Shown piece by piece: positions 1 through 6,361 of a stretch of DNA of 7,357 bases. Where the stretch lies: NCBI GenBank assembly GCA_902495305.1, contig CABUWG010000070.1, positions 1 through 7,357 of the forward strand. The letters are read 5' to 3'. The position numbers and the translations under genes are program-made. Source of the DNA: an uncultured Pseudomonadota bacterium (GTDB lineage: Bacteria; Pseudomonadota; Alphaproteobacteria; RF32; CAG-239). Under the pieces are notes generated by a model. That model worked only from the letters and a program-made list of their open reading frames with translations. It was not told the origin of the DNA and did not search any database. The stretch's first letter is position 1; every line of letters starts with the position of its first letter.

Positions 1-95
1 AAGCCTCGCTCTGTCATTATCCGGTTTAATTCCTGATTGCAATAAGTACGAAAATTCTTACGCCAGTGTTTTCTATATTTTCTTGATAACATTTA

Positions 96-280
96 TTTTT
101 AGCTCCACTATTTTGTTAAAACAAAACCACCCGATAAAGGGTGGCGGAGCTAGAAAACTGTAAGAGAACAGTCACACTAATTCGCCCGCAAAGCGGCTTA
201 TCTCGTGCACTCCGCCTCAGAGCGGATTATCTCTTAAGATGTTTTCTAGACACCACAATCCGTCTCCGGACTGCGGGATT
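96..280 (-). other. Hairpin-rich intergenic element, possible small RNA or MITE-like relic
   Basis: No convincing protein is encoded here. CTAGAAAAC (150-158) is inverted as GTTTTCTAG (241-249), and the stem continues with TAAGAGA (161-167) against TCTCTTA (230-236). Inside lie two small hairpins, CCGC-AAA-GCGG (186-196) and CCGC-CTCAGA-GCGG (212-225), each followed by a copy of TTATCTC. At 257-280 AATCC/GGATT encloses a GTC-TCCG-GAC hairpin. The left end holds a leftward terminator. A possible leftward promoter is TTGCAA (304-309) with TATAAA (279-284), but the 19-nt spacer is long. A transcript from about 272 to 118 would be a structured RNA of about 155 nt. Alternatively, the CTAG-flanked inverted ends suggest a roughly 100-bp miniature transposable element. 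I recognise no known RNA family. Confidence 0.3.
118..144 (-). terminator. Intrinsic terminator facing left
   Basis: Read on the minus strand, a perfect 6-bp stem CCACCC/GGGTGG with loop TTTATC (127-144) is followed at once by TTTTGTTTT (118-126). This is a classic Rho-independent terminator for leftward transcription. It lies about 380 nt beyond the cvpA stop, so it could end the radA-cvpA transcript or a separate small RNA from 145-280. The plus strand has no T-run after the stem, so it is one-directional. Confidence 0.7.
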
Positions 281-343
281 TATATTAAACGAATCTATGG
301 TTTTTGCAAGCGGATTTTTTAAAGTAAATGTGCTTTGAAGACT

Positions 344-432
344 GTCATTGCCGGACTTGATCCGGCAATCCATTTCATAATAAATACACTGCCTCTTTCT
401 TTATAGATCCTCGGGTCAAGCCCGAGGATGAC
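344..432. repeat. Pair of inverted alphaproteobacterial palindromic repeats
   Basis: There are two palindromes in opposite orientation. The first has stem ATTGCCGGA/TCCGGCAAT with loop CTTGA (347-369). The second has stem ATCCTCGGG/CCCGAGGAT with loop TCAAG (407-429). Reverse-complementing the second aligns it with the first, including the outer GTCAT. They are therefore diverged copies of one element, placed head to head about 37 bp apart, like a BIME. Both stems are perfect although their bases differ, which shows compensatory change. Elements of this kind are common between genes in Alphaproteobacteria. A minus-strand frame across them gives LDPRI and IAGSSPAMT, phrases typical of spurious ORFs over such repeats. 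Confidence 0.8.
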
Positions 433-468
433 AAAAATAAAAGAGCCGAGGACGACAAAATAAAAAAA
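421..468. repeat. Imperfect 24-bp tandem duplication of a palindrome half
   Basis: CCCGAGGATGAC plus an A-rich tail (421-444) is repeated as GCCGAGGACGAC plus a similar tail (445-468), with period 24 nt. The second unit holds only the right arm of the palindrome and cannot form a hairpin by itself, so it looks like a partial, decayed duplication. Confidence 0.6.
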
Positions 469-527
469 ACAAAAATGCCAATAAAAAATGTGTCCTAAAT
501 GACAGAGAAGCAATTGTTCAAATCAAG

Positions 528-1253
528 CTAATGAATATTATCAATCAGGCGGTCAAGATTATCCCGCTCTAATTTGTTATATCCTTCATCGACTTGTTCT
601 TCCAGTTTTTTGACTTTTTCAACGTCTTTTTTGAACTTTTTGACCTGAGGCTGGGTCAGCTTGTCAAACAAAGCCTGAGCTTCGTCTTTTTTCTTTTGCT
701 TTTTGGCTTTTTCTTCGGCTTTTGCATCATCCTCATCCGCTCCGTTCATTTCTTCGGCTTTTTTGCGGATACTTTCCAAGGTTTCTTCCGGAATCAGCTT
801 TTCTATCGGTTTGGCAAAGTTGCCGGCGATGTTAAAATATTTTGATTCCCGCAGTACTTCCGGCTGTTTGTCCTGCGGCATAATCCAACTGATGAGGATA
901 TAGACCAGCACGACCAGCAAAAACGCTCTGGCAATACCAAAAAACAGCCCCAGAATCCGGTCCAGACCGCTCATTTTTGAAATACGGATGTCATTGATTA
1001 TTCCGCTGGTGGAAACGTTCCAGATAATCATGAAAACAATCAGAATGCTTAATGCCGTGATAATGCCGCCAATCATACCTTCGGCAATGTATTTTTCAGT
1101 CAGCGGATTGACAACCGGCAACAGGTAAATAACGGCTATTGTGCCCAGCACCCAGCCGATAATCGACAAGACTTCTTTGACAAGTCCGCGGCTCAAGGCT
1201 ATCAGTCCGGAAATTCCGACCACAAACAGAATGATGACATCTACGTTATTCAT
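528..1253 (-). CDS. cvpA: CvpA family inner-membrane protein
   Basis: The 241-residue protein has four predicted membrane helices in its N-terminal half (about 5-22, 28-48, 62-83 and 105-124). CvpA-family signatures are visible: SRGLVKEVLSIIGW at 21-34 and LDRILGLFFGIARAFLLV at 97-114. The C-terminal 100 residues are highly charged (K/E-rich about 160-230), probably coiled-coil and cytoplasmic. CvpA was named for colicin V production in E. coli; its molecular role is unsettled, with links to envelope stress tolerance. The ATG is preceded by AAAGGG at a usable distance. It starts 15 nt after radA, so the two are very likely cotranscribed. In many proteobacteria cvpA is followed by purF, but none is present here: noncoding repeats follow. 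The family call is firm; the biochemical function is open. Confidence 0.9.
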   Translation of the reverse strand: MNNVDVIILFVVGISGLIALSRGLVKEVLSIIGWVLGTIAVIYLLPVVNPLTEKYIAEGMIGGIITALSILIVFMIIWNVSTSGIINDIRISKMSGLDRILGLFFGIARAFLLVVLVYILISWIMPQDKQPEVLRESKYFNIAGNFAKPIEKLIPEETLESIRKKAEEMNGADEDDAKAEEKAKKQKKKDEAQALFDKLTQPQVKKFKKDVEKVKKLEEQVDEGYNKLERDNLDRLIDNIH

Positions 1254-1268
1254 TTTTTACCCTTTAAC

Positions 1269-2645
1269 TTAATTAAACCAATTAATCAGCCGCTGGACGT
1301 TGCCGATTTCATAAACAGACATACCGTAATCTCTTTTGCTGCCGTTGTCTTTTTTATGTTCCGGCGGTGTTATGGCACTGGCAAAACCCAGTTTATGCGC
1401 CTCTTTCAGCCGCAGGTTCGGCTGGCTGACCGCGCGGATTTCACCGGAAAGGCCGATTTCGCCGAAAATAACCATATCATGCGGCAGAGGCTTGTTGGTC
1501 AGAGAAGAAATGACCGCCATTGCAACGGCCAAATCCGCGGCAGGTTCGGTAATGCGCAAGCCGCCGGCGATATTCAAATAAACATCCTGCGAGCTCAGGT
1601 TCATGCCGCAGCGGGCTTCCAAAACCGCCAAAACCATTGACAGGCGGTTGCTGTCCCAGCCGACAACGGCGCGTTTGGGGCTGGCGTATCCGGTTTGGCT
1701 GACCAGCGCCTGAATTTCGACCAAAACCGGACGGGAGCCTTCTATACCGGCAAAAACGCAGGAGCCGGAGATATTGCCCTGCCGTTCCGCCAAAAACAAG
1801 GCCGACGGGTTGTCAACTTCGACCAATCCCTGATCCTGCATTTCAAAAACGCCGATTTCGTCCGTTGCGCCGTAACGGTTTTTGACAGCGCGCAAAATGC
1901 GAAAATGGTGCCCTCTCTCGCCTTCAAAATACAAAACCGTATCGACCATATGTTCCAGCACGCGCGGACCAGCAATCGAGCCCTGTTTGGTGACGTGCCC
2001 GACCAGAAACAGCGTAAAGCCTTTCTTCTTGGCCAGTTTTATCAGCTCATAACTGCAAGCCCGAACCTGTGCAACGCTGCCGGGGGTGGATTCAACATCT
2101 TCCAGATACATGGTTTGGATAGAATCAATAATGACCACCGCGGCATTCGATTTTTCCAGCGTGGCGATAATGTCTTTAATGTCGGTGGCACTGGCCAGCT
2201 TGACCGGCGATTGTTCCAGCCCCAGACGCTTGGCGCGAATCCGTACCTGATCAATGGCTTCTTCACCCGAGATATAATAACATTCCGGATGTTCCGGCAG
2301 ATTGGCAATCTTGGCGCAGGTTTGCAAAAGCAAGGTTGATTTTCCGATACCGGGATCGCCGCCGACCAGAATGACCGAGCCGGCAACCAAACCGCCGCCG
2401 CAGACGCGGTCCAGTTCTTTGATTGAAGTTGACAGGCGGCTGAGTTTTTCCTGTGCGCCGCTGAGCGGAACAAAGTCGATGATTTTGCCTTTATGTTTTG
2501 GCGCAAGATTAGAAAAACCCTCGCCGCCGACTTTTTCTTCAACAATCGTATTCCATTCGCCACAGGCGTCGCATTTTCCCTGCCAGCGCGGATATACCGT
2601 GCCGCAGTTCTGACAAACAAACTCGCTGCCGCCTTTTTTTGCCAT
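1269..2645 (-). CDS. radA: DNA repair protein RadA (Sms), branch-migration helicase
   Basis: The protein has 458 residues, the full usual length. An N-terminal four-cysteine zinc finger is formed by C11, C14, C25 and C28. A RecA-like ATPase follows, with Walker A GGDPGIGKST (95-104), Walker B VVIIDS (170-175) and the RadA-specific KNRYG motif (255-259). The C-terminal part (about 280-450) is a Lon-protease-like domain, which in RadA is a DNA-binding scaffold without protease activity. RadA drives branch migration of RecA-made recombination intermediates and so aids repair of double-strand breaks and stalled forks in the cytoplasm. All key motifs look intact. The gene begins 3 nt after the mlaF stop, with its GAGG ribosome-binding site inside the mlaF end, so translation is probably coupled. 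cvpA follows 15 nt later. Confidence 0.97.
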   Translation of the reverse strand: MAKKGGSEFVCQNCGTVYPRWQGKCDACGEWNTIVEEKVGGEGFSNLAPKHKGKIIDFVPLSGAQEKLSRLSTSIKELDRVCGGGLVAGSVILVGGDPGIGKSTLLLQTCAKIANLPEHPECYYISGEEAIDQVRIRAKRLGLEQSPVKLASATDIKDIIATLEKSNAAVVIIDSIQTMYLEDVESTPGSVAQVRACSYELIKLAKKKGFTLFLVGHVTKQGSIAGPRVLEHMVDTVLYFEGERGHHFRILRAVKNRYGATDEIGVFEMQDQGLVEVDNPSALFLAERQGNISGSCVFAGIEGSRPVLVEIQALVSQTGYASPKRAVVGWDSNRLSMVLAVLEARCGMNLSSQDVYLNIAGGLRITEPAADLAVAMAVISSLTNKPLPHDMVIFGEIGLSGEIRAVSQPNLRLKEAHKLGFASAITPPEHKKDNGSKRDYGMSVYEIGNVQRLINWFN

Positions 2646-2648
2646 AGT

Positions 2649-3413
2649 CTAAACCTCTACTTTAATCGGGCCTTTAGAGCTGCCGTGAATGAACTGGCAG
2701 ACATAAGGATTGTCGGTCTTGTCCATTTCTTTAACCGTTCCCTGCCAGATGATTTTGCCTTTATACAACATGGCAATCCGGTCGGCAATTTTGCGGGCGG
2801 AAGCCATATCGTGCGTAATGGTCAGTGCGGTTGCGCCCAGACCTTTTACGGACTCGATAATCAAATCGTTAATGACGTCGGACATAATCGGATCCAGACC
2901 GGTGGTCGGTTCGTCAAAAAAGATGATTTCCGGTTTTGTGGCAATGGCGCGTGCCAAACCGACACGTTTTTGCATGCCGCCGGAAAGTTCGGACGGCGAC
3001 AAGTCGGCAACATCCGGTGCCAGACCGACCTGACGCAAAACGTTAACGGCGGCAAGCTTGGCTTCTTTCTTCGGCATTTTCTGGTTTTCTATCAAGCCGA
3101 AAGCCACGTTTTCCCAAACGCTTAAACTGTCAAACAGCGCGCCGCCCTGAAAAAGCATGCCCATTTTGGAATGCATGGCTTCTTTTTGCTCTTCCGTCAC
3201 GCCGACAACTTCGTTTCCATCAATCTTGATTGAGCCGGCATCGGGAACCAAAATGCCCTGAATGCACTTAATCAAAACAGATTTTCCGGTGCCGGAACCG
3301 CCGATAACCACCAAAGACTCTCCTTTTCTGATGTCCAAATCCACACCGTCGAGGACAACCTTGCGGCCGAAAGCTTTTTTCAAATTTGTGATTTTAATTT
3401 TTGTATCTGACAT
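2649..3413 (-). CDS. mlaF: MlaF-type phospholipid ABC transporter ATP-binding protein
   Basis: This is a 254-residue ABC ATPase with all motifs intact: Walker A GGSGTGKS (38-45), Q-loop Q89, signature LSGGM (143-147), Walker B IIFFDEP (163-169) and H-loop H201. The C-terminal tail FIHGSSKGPI (241-250) resembles the FxxGxxxGPI ending of MlaF/Ttg2A proteins, which contacts the partner subunit. MlaF powers the MlaFEDB complex, which moves phospholipids across the envelope to keep the outer membrane asymmetric. It starts 20 nt after mlaE, its permease partner. The substrate-binding MlaD, the STAS protein MlaB and periplasmic MlaC are not in the window. The family is sure; phospholipid as substrate is inferred from homology. 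Confidence 0.9.
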   Translation of the reverse strand: MSDTKIKITNLKKAFGRKVVLDGVDLDIRKGESLVVIGGSGTGKSVLIKCIQGILVPDAGSIKIDGNEVVGVTEEQKEAMHSKMGMLFQGGALFDSLSVWENVAFGLIENQKMPKKEAKLAAVNVLRQVGLAPDVADLSPSELSGGMQKRVGLARAIATKPEIIFFDEPTTGLDPIMSDVINDLIIESVKGLGATALTITHDMASARKIADRIAMLYKGKIIWQGTVKEMDKTDNPYVCQFIHGSSKGPIKVEV

Positions 3414-3433
3414 TGCTTGTTCCTCTGCTGCGG

Positions 3434-4225
3434 TTATTTGGAAAAGAAGACTTCGGTAATGATATAGTTAAATATCAAAATCAGGATTGAAGCCGAAACA
3501 ACGGCATTGGTCGTCGCTTCGCCCACGCCCTGCGCGCCGCCTTTGGATTTGTAACCGTTATAGCAGCCCATCAAAGAAATGATAAAACCGAAGACGCAGG
3601 CTTTTACCACGCCGGTTGTAATGTCAATGGCCTGCAGCTCCTGCAAAGTGGAGTTGATGTAGTTGGCCGGATTGAAGCCGAGTTTGTAAACGCCGATAAC
3701 ATAGCCGCCGAAAATACCGATGACGTCGCCGAACAAAACCAACAGCGGCAAGACCAGAATACCGGCGATGATACGCGGCGCAACCAGATATTTAAACGGA
3801 TTGGTCGACAAAGTCGTCAGGGCGTCAATCTGTTCGGTCACGCGCATGGTACCGATTTCGGCCGCCATGGCCGCACCGATACGGCCGGCAACCATCAAGG
3901 CTGACAAAACAGGCGCAAGTTCGCGGGTGACGGAAATCAGCACAACGGAAGCAACGGCGCTTTCCGCTCCGAAACGGGCAAAACCGGAGTAACTCTGCAA
4001 GGCGATGACCATACCGGCAAAAATTGTGGTCAATCCGACAACCGGCAGGGAATAGAAGCCGATGTCAATCATCTGCTTGCCGAGCAGGCGGAGATAAAAC
4101 GGCGGCGTGACGCAGTTGTACAGCGATTTGGCGATGAACAAAGACAGTTCACCGAGGCGGGAAATAAACGTAACCAGCGGTTTTCCCTGTTTTCTTAAAA
4201 AGTTTTCAATGTATTTTTTTGCCAT
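3434..4225 (-). CDS. mlaE: MlaE/YrbE-type phospholipid ABC transporter permease
   Basis: The 263-residue membrane protein is of usual length for the MlaE (YrbE) family. An amphipathic N-terminal stretch is followed by several membrane helices (about 55-75, 90-112, 150-178, 205-222 and 243-260). The family core is clear: RELAPVLSALMVAGRIGAAM (101-120), then AAEIGTMRVTEQIDAL (121-136), and late in the protein GGAQGVGEATTNAVV (229-243). It forms the inner-membrane channel part of the MlaFEDB lipid transporter with the MlaF ATPase encoded next. The start is an ATG preceded by AGAGAG. It is the first gene of the mlaE-mlaF-radA-cvpA cluster, and a promoter is likely in the 110-bp gap upstream. Confidence 0.92.
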   Translation of the reverse strand: MAKKYIENFLRKQGKPLVTFISRLGELSLFIAKSLYNCVTPPFYLRLLGKQMIDIGFYSLPVVGLTTIFAGMVIALQSYSGFARFGAESAVASVVLISVTRELAPVLSALMVAGRIGAAMAAEIGTMRVTEQIDALTTLSTNPFKYLVAPRIIAGILVLPLLVLFGDVIGIFGGYVIGVYKLGFNPANYINSTLQELQAIDITTGVVKACVFGFIISLMGCYNGYKSKGGAQGVGEATTNAVVSASILILIFNYIITEVFFSK

Positions 4226-4256
4226 GACACTCTCTCTTTAATTTATCGTTTGGCCT

Positions 4257-4285
4257 ATCTTATATGCAAAAACAGCAGAAATCAA
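4257..4285 (-). promoter_or_regulatory. Likely sigma-70 promoter of mlaE-mlaF-radA-cvpA
   Basis: On the minus strand TTGATT (4280-4285) and TAAGAT (4257-4262) are separated by 17 nt. An overlapping TATAAG is an alternative -10 box. It lies about 32 nt upstream of the mlaE ATG in the only sizeable gap between minus-strand genes. Box matches are 4/6 each, so this is a position-supported inference. Confidence 0.45.
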
Positions 4286-4335
4286 CAAACTAATCAAAGT
4301 CATCCCCTTGGTCGTTCATCTTTTTTGCAGAAAAA

Positions 4336-4758
4336 TCAGAGACGCGGAAAGCTCAGAAAAGCAATGATTTTGGCAGCAACGGCGGCATCATTTTCATAAA
4401 AGCGCAGCAGCGGCAGTTTGACATTTTCCAGAAGACAGGTTTCCGGCTCCGGCAGGCGCTCCAAAGCCTGTGTGACCGGTTCCAGCCGGACAACGGCCTG
4501 CACCCGTGTTTTTTCCGTGACCGGCAGGCGGAGGATTCCGACATTGCGGACTTCCAGCAGGCCTTTGATATTTTCCGGCGCGGAAGCATAGACACCGCCG
4601 GCTTTGGCCTCCAGCTCGACCCGATCATCGGCAACCAGCGCGGCATTATAATTCAGAATCAACTCAAGGCACAGGCCGGATTTGCCGCTGCCGGAAGCTC
4701 CGAGAAGCAGTATTCCCTTTCCGTCATAATCTACGCAGGAAGCATGAATATTGCTCAT
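4336..4758 (-). CDS. hprK: Short HPr(Ser) kinase/phosphatase, catalytic domain only
   Basis: The 140-residue protein consists only of the HprK C-terminal catalytic domain, as is usual in Alphaproteobacteria; Gram-positive HprK is about 310 residues. Walker A is GASGSGKS (20-27). LVADDRVEL (41-49) holds the conserved aspartates and LEVRNVGIL (68-76) matches the HprK signature, with N where G is usual. H5 corresponds to the histidine before the P-loop strand. HprK phosphorylates a serine of HPr; in Alphaproteobacteria it belongs to the nitrogen-related PTS, linking nutrient state to regulation. No HPr or EIIA gene is in the window. I chose the ATG at 4758, which overlaps the tsaE stop as ATGA. 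A longer frame starting at 4899 would run 47 codons through tsaE and is not credible. Confidence 0.88.
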   Translation of the reverse strand: MSNIHASCVDYDGKGILLLGASGSGKSGLCLELILNYNAALVADDRVELEAKAGGVYASAPENIKGLLEVRNVGILRLPVTEKTRVQAVVRLEPVTQALERLPEPETCLLENVKLPLLRFYENDAAVAAKIIAFLSFPRL

Positions 4759-5222
4759 TTGCTTTTTTCCAATTCTGCCAGACGCTGCCGTTTTTCTTCC
4801 GATGCGCTTGAGATTGTGATTTTGCGGCCGTCTTTCTGCGGCGTGATTTCTATCCGGAAACAATTGCGCGGCAGGTAACCGCCCATCATTTCCGGCCATT
4901 CTATCAGGCTTACGCCCTGATACACGGCTTCTTCCATGCCGATTTCAAAAATTTCTTCCGGCGATTTTATGCGGTAGAGGTCATAATGAAAAATCTCAAA
5001 ATCCGGCGCGTCATAGCTTTGCACCAGCGTAAACGTCGGGCTCGGGACTTCTTCCGCTCCGGTCAAGCTCTGAATAAAAGCCCGCGCCAGAACGCTTTTG
5101 CCCATTCCCAGCGTGCCAAACAGGGCAAAGACATCGCCCTGCTTTGCCATTTGTGCCAATTTGCGCCCAAAAGTGATGGTAGAGGCTTCGTCCGGTGAAA
5201 AATATTCAAAAGTTTCGGTCAT
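4755..5222 (-). CDS. tsaE: tRNA threonylcarbamoyladenosine biosynthesis ATPase TsaE
   Basis: The 155-residue protein is of family-typical length. It has Walker A GTLGMGKS (36-43; M and S replace the common A and T), the strongly conserved VPSPTFTLVQSY (59-70), the FHYDLYR motif (78-84) and SLIEWPE (105-111). TsaE is the ATPase that works with TsaB and TsaD in the cytoplasm to place the threonylcarbamoyl group, made by TsaC, on A37 of ANN-decoding tRNAs (t6A). It is essential in many bacteria. The ATG lies 5 nt after the upstream nuclease stop. Its Shine-Dalgarno is weak (GAG within the preceding stop region), which suggests translational coupling. Its end overlaps the hprK start by an ATGA. 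Confidence 0.96.
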   Translation of the reverse strand: MTETFEYFSPDEASTITFGRKLAQMAKQGDVFALFGTLGMGKSVLARAFIQSLTGAEEVPSPTFTLVQSYDAPDFEIFHYDLYRIKSPEEIFEIGMEEAVYQGVSLIEWPEMMGGYLPRNCFRIEITPQKDGRKITISSASEEKRQRLAELEKSK

Positions 5223-5227
5223 GGTTT

Positions 5228-6199
5228 TTACTCAAAGATATCCCCGATATGTCTGCGTTTGGGGCGCGTGATTTTGATTTCCGGCCGTTGCTGCTGAATC
5301 TGCCGCCAATCCCACGGCTTGTAGAATTTTCCGCGCCACAGGCCGCGGCGGTTCATTTTTGCCTGCTGTTCATAGGGAACATAAATTCCGGTATATTTTT
5401 CATAGGCGACCGCCCAGCCGGCATTTACGATTGCCGCACCCAGATCATAGGGGCCCAAGGCACAGTTGCCGACCATATTGCCTTTTTTGTCCTGCTGCAT
5501 AATCCGGCATTCCAGCGGGTTGTCCATAATCCAGTCCCGCAGCCAGCGCGCCGCAACTTTGCCGCAGCTGTAAGAACGACCGTTACCGTCCGCGCAGCGT
5601 TGATTCAGTTCCGGAGCGTCAATGCCGTATAATTTGAAAAAGCGGCCGTTGATTTTTAAGGTATCGCCGCTGACAACGCCGGCTGCGCCGTAAACGGTCG
5701 GATAAGCCGGTGCCGGACGTGTCGGCTGATGTTGTGCTGCCGGTGCGCCGCCAAAGCCTTCGGACAGGCGGTTGACCAGTTCTTCCATGCCGCCGGCTTC
5801 CTGTTCTTCCGGATATTGTCCTGACACAGCCGTTTCTTCTTCATAAAATTCTTCATCAAGTTCCTGAGGGACATTTGCCGGACGCGAGAATTGGCGCGGA
5901 GCGGTATTCTGTCCGAGGAAAGACCTGACATTCGGCACAATTCCCCCTACCCCGTTATTAAAAGCGCCGATAGCGTATAAGATAAAGACGATAATTCCGA
6001 CGATGATTAAGGCAGACGGAAGGCATCCCATGGCGCGCCAAGCCATGCGGGCAAACAGGTATAAGATAACCAGGCCAATTAATAATCCGAAAAAACCGCC
6101 GCCCTGCAGCAAGGTGCTGGAACTCTGGGTTCCTGCCCCGCCGGCCAAGATTAAAAACAAAGCGCCGAAACCCAGCATTATTTTTTTCAAAAATCCCAT
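5228..6199 (-). CDS. Membrane-anchored staphylococcal-nuclease-like (thermonuclease family) protein
   Basis: The protein has 323 residues. The N-terminus has about three hydrophobic segments (7-23, 36-50 and 61-80), then an acidic/Pro-rich linker (about 100-168), then an SNase-like domain (about 170-300). With N-terminal lysines inside and three helices, the domain should face the periplasm, where its four cysteines (C202, C212, C231, C246) could form disulfides. VVSGDTLKI and LYGIDAPE are SNase hallmarks, and D179, D194 and E197 align with SNase D21, D40 and E43. By eye, catalytic R35 is K189 and R87 is N241, so activity is doubtful. The start at 6199 has an AGGAAG ribosome-binding site; a frame extending to 6283 would cross the likely promoter. 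It leads the tsaE-hprK unit with a 5-nt gap. Family call is good; function is unknown. Confidence 0.85.
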   Translation of the reverse strand: MGFLKKIMLGFGALFLILAGGAGTQSSSTLLQGGGFFGLLIGLVILYLFARMAWRAMGCLPSALIIVGIIVFILYAIGAFNNGVGGIVPNVRSFLGQNTAPRQFSRPANVPQELDEEFYEEETAVSGQYPEEQEAGGMEELVNRLSEGFGGAPAAQHQPTRPAPAYPTVYGAAGVVSGDTLKINGRFFKLYGIDAPELNQRCADGNGRSYSCGKVAARWLRDWIMDNPLECRIMQQDKKGNMVGNCALGPYDLGAAIVNAGWAVAYEKYTGIYVPYEQQAKMNRRGLWRGKFYKPWDWRQIQQQRPEIKITRPKRRHIGDIFE

Positions 6200-6255
6200 A
6201 AATGTCTTCCTGTTTATGCGTTTTACAGTTGTTTTAACCTTAGGCGATTTTAGTA

Positions 6256-6283
6256 AATATATGGTTACTTTTTTTGTTATCAA
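6256..6283 (-). promoter_or_regulatory. Likely sigma-70 promoter of the nuclease-tsaE-hprK unit
   Basis: On the minus strand TTGATA (6278-6283, 5/6 match) and TATATT (6256-6261, 5/6 match) are separated by 16 nt. The expected start near 6249 leaves a 5' leader of about 50 nt before the ATG at 6199. It lies in the AT-rich divergent region shared with thyX. Confidence 0.6.
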
Positions 6284-6309
6284 TTGCCACTTTATGCTGG
6301 TTTTATGTT
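6284..6309 (+). promoter_or_regulatory. Weak candidate promoter for thyX
   Basis: TTGCCA (6284-6289) is a good -35 box, but the nearest -10-like hexamer TATGTT (6304-6309) is only 14 nt away, shorter than normal. The region is AT-rich and thyX must be transcribed from somewhere in 6284-6350, so the call rests mainly on position. No operator or riboswitch is evident in the 162-bp divergent gap. Confidence 0.2.
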
Positions 6310-6361
6310 TTTTATCCGAATATCATTTATTTATCTTTATATCAGAAACAGAGGAAAAATT

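Noticed and set aside
2..163. Frame open from the left edge to a TAA at 161-163, possible gene end
   Set aside because: The 53-codon product has only one vaguely hydrophobic stretch, and the frame crosses two hairpins and the leftward terminator. There is no support for a gene end.
141..338. 65-codon plus-strand open frame
   Set aside because: It starts inside the terminator stem, runs through the hairpin region, has no ribosome-binding site and its product resembles no family I know.
319..513. 64-codon minus-strand frame
   Set aside because: It is translation of the palindromic repeats, giving the LDPRI and IAGSSPAMT phrases typical of spurious ORFs in Alphaproteobacteria.
1695..2339. 214-codon plus-strand frame opposite radA
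   Set aside because: It is antisense to a fully conserved gene, and its length is explained by the codon composition of radA.
2493..3125. 210-codon plus-strand frame opposite radA and mlaF
   Set aside because: It is antisense to two genes with complete conserved motifs, with no family resemblance of its own.
4290..4319. Nine-residue acidic minus-strand frame in the hprK-mlaE gap
   Set aside because: It is very short, lacks a ribosome-binding site and overlaps the likely mlaE promoter. I also considered a frameshifted hprK tail, but HprK already ends at the expected length.
4759..4899. 47-codon N-terminal extension of hprK
   Set aside because: It lies wholly inside tsaE in another frame, does not resemble HprK, and the ATGA-overlap start is far more plausible.
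6200..6283. 28-codon N-terminal extension of the nuclease-like protein
   Set aside because: It would overlap the best promoter boxes, and the internal ATG at 6199 has a clear AGGAAG ribosome-binding site.
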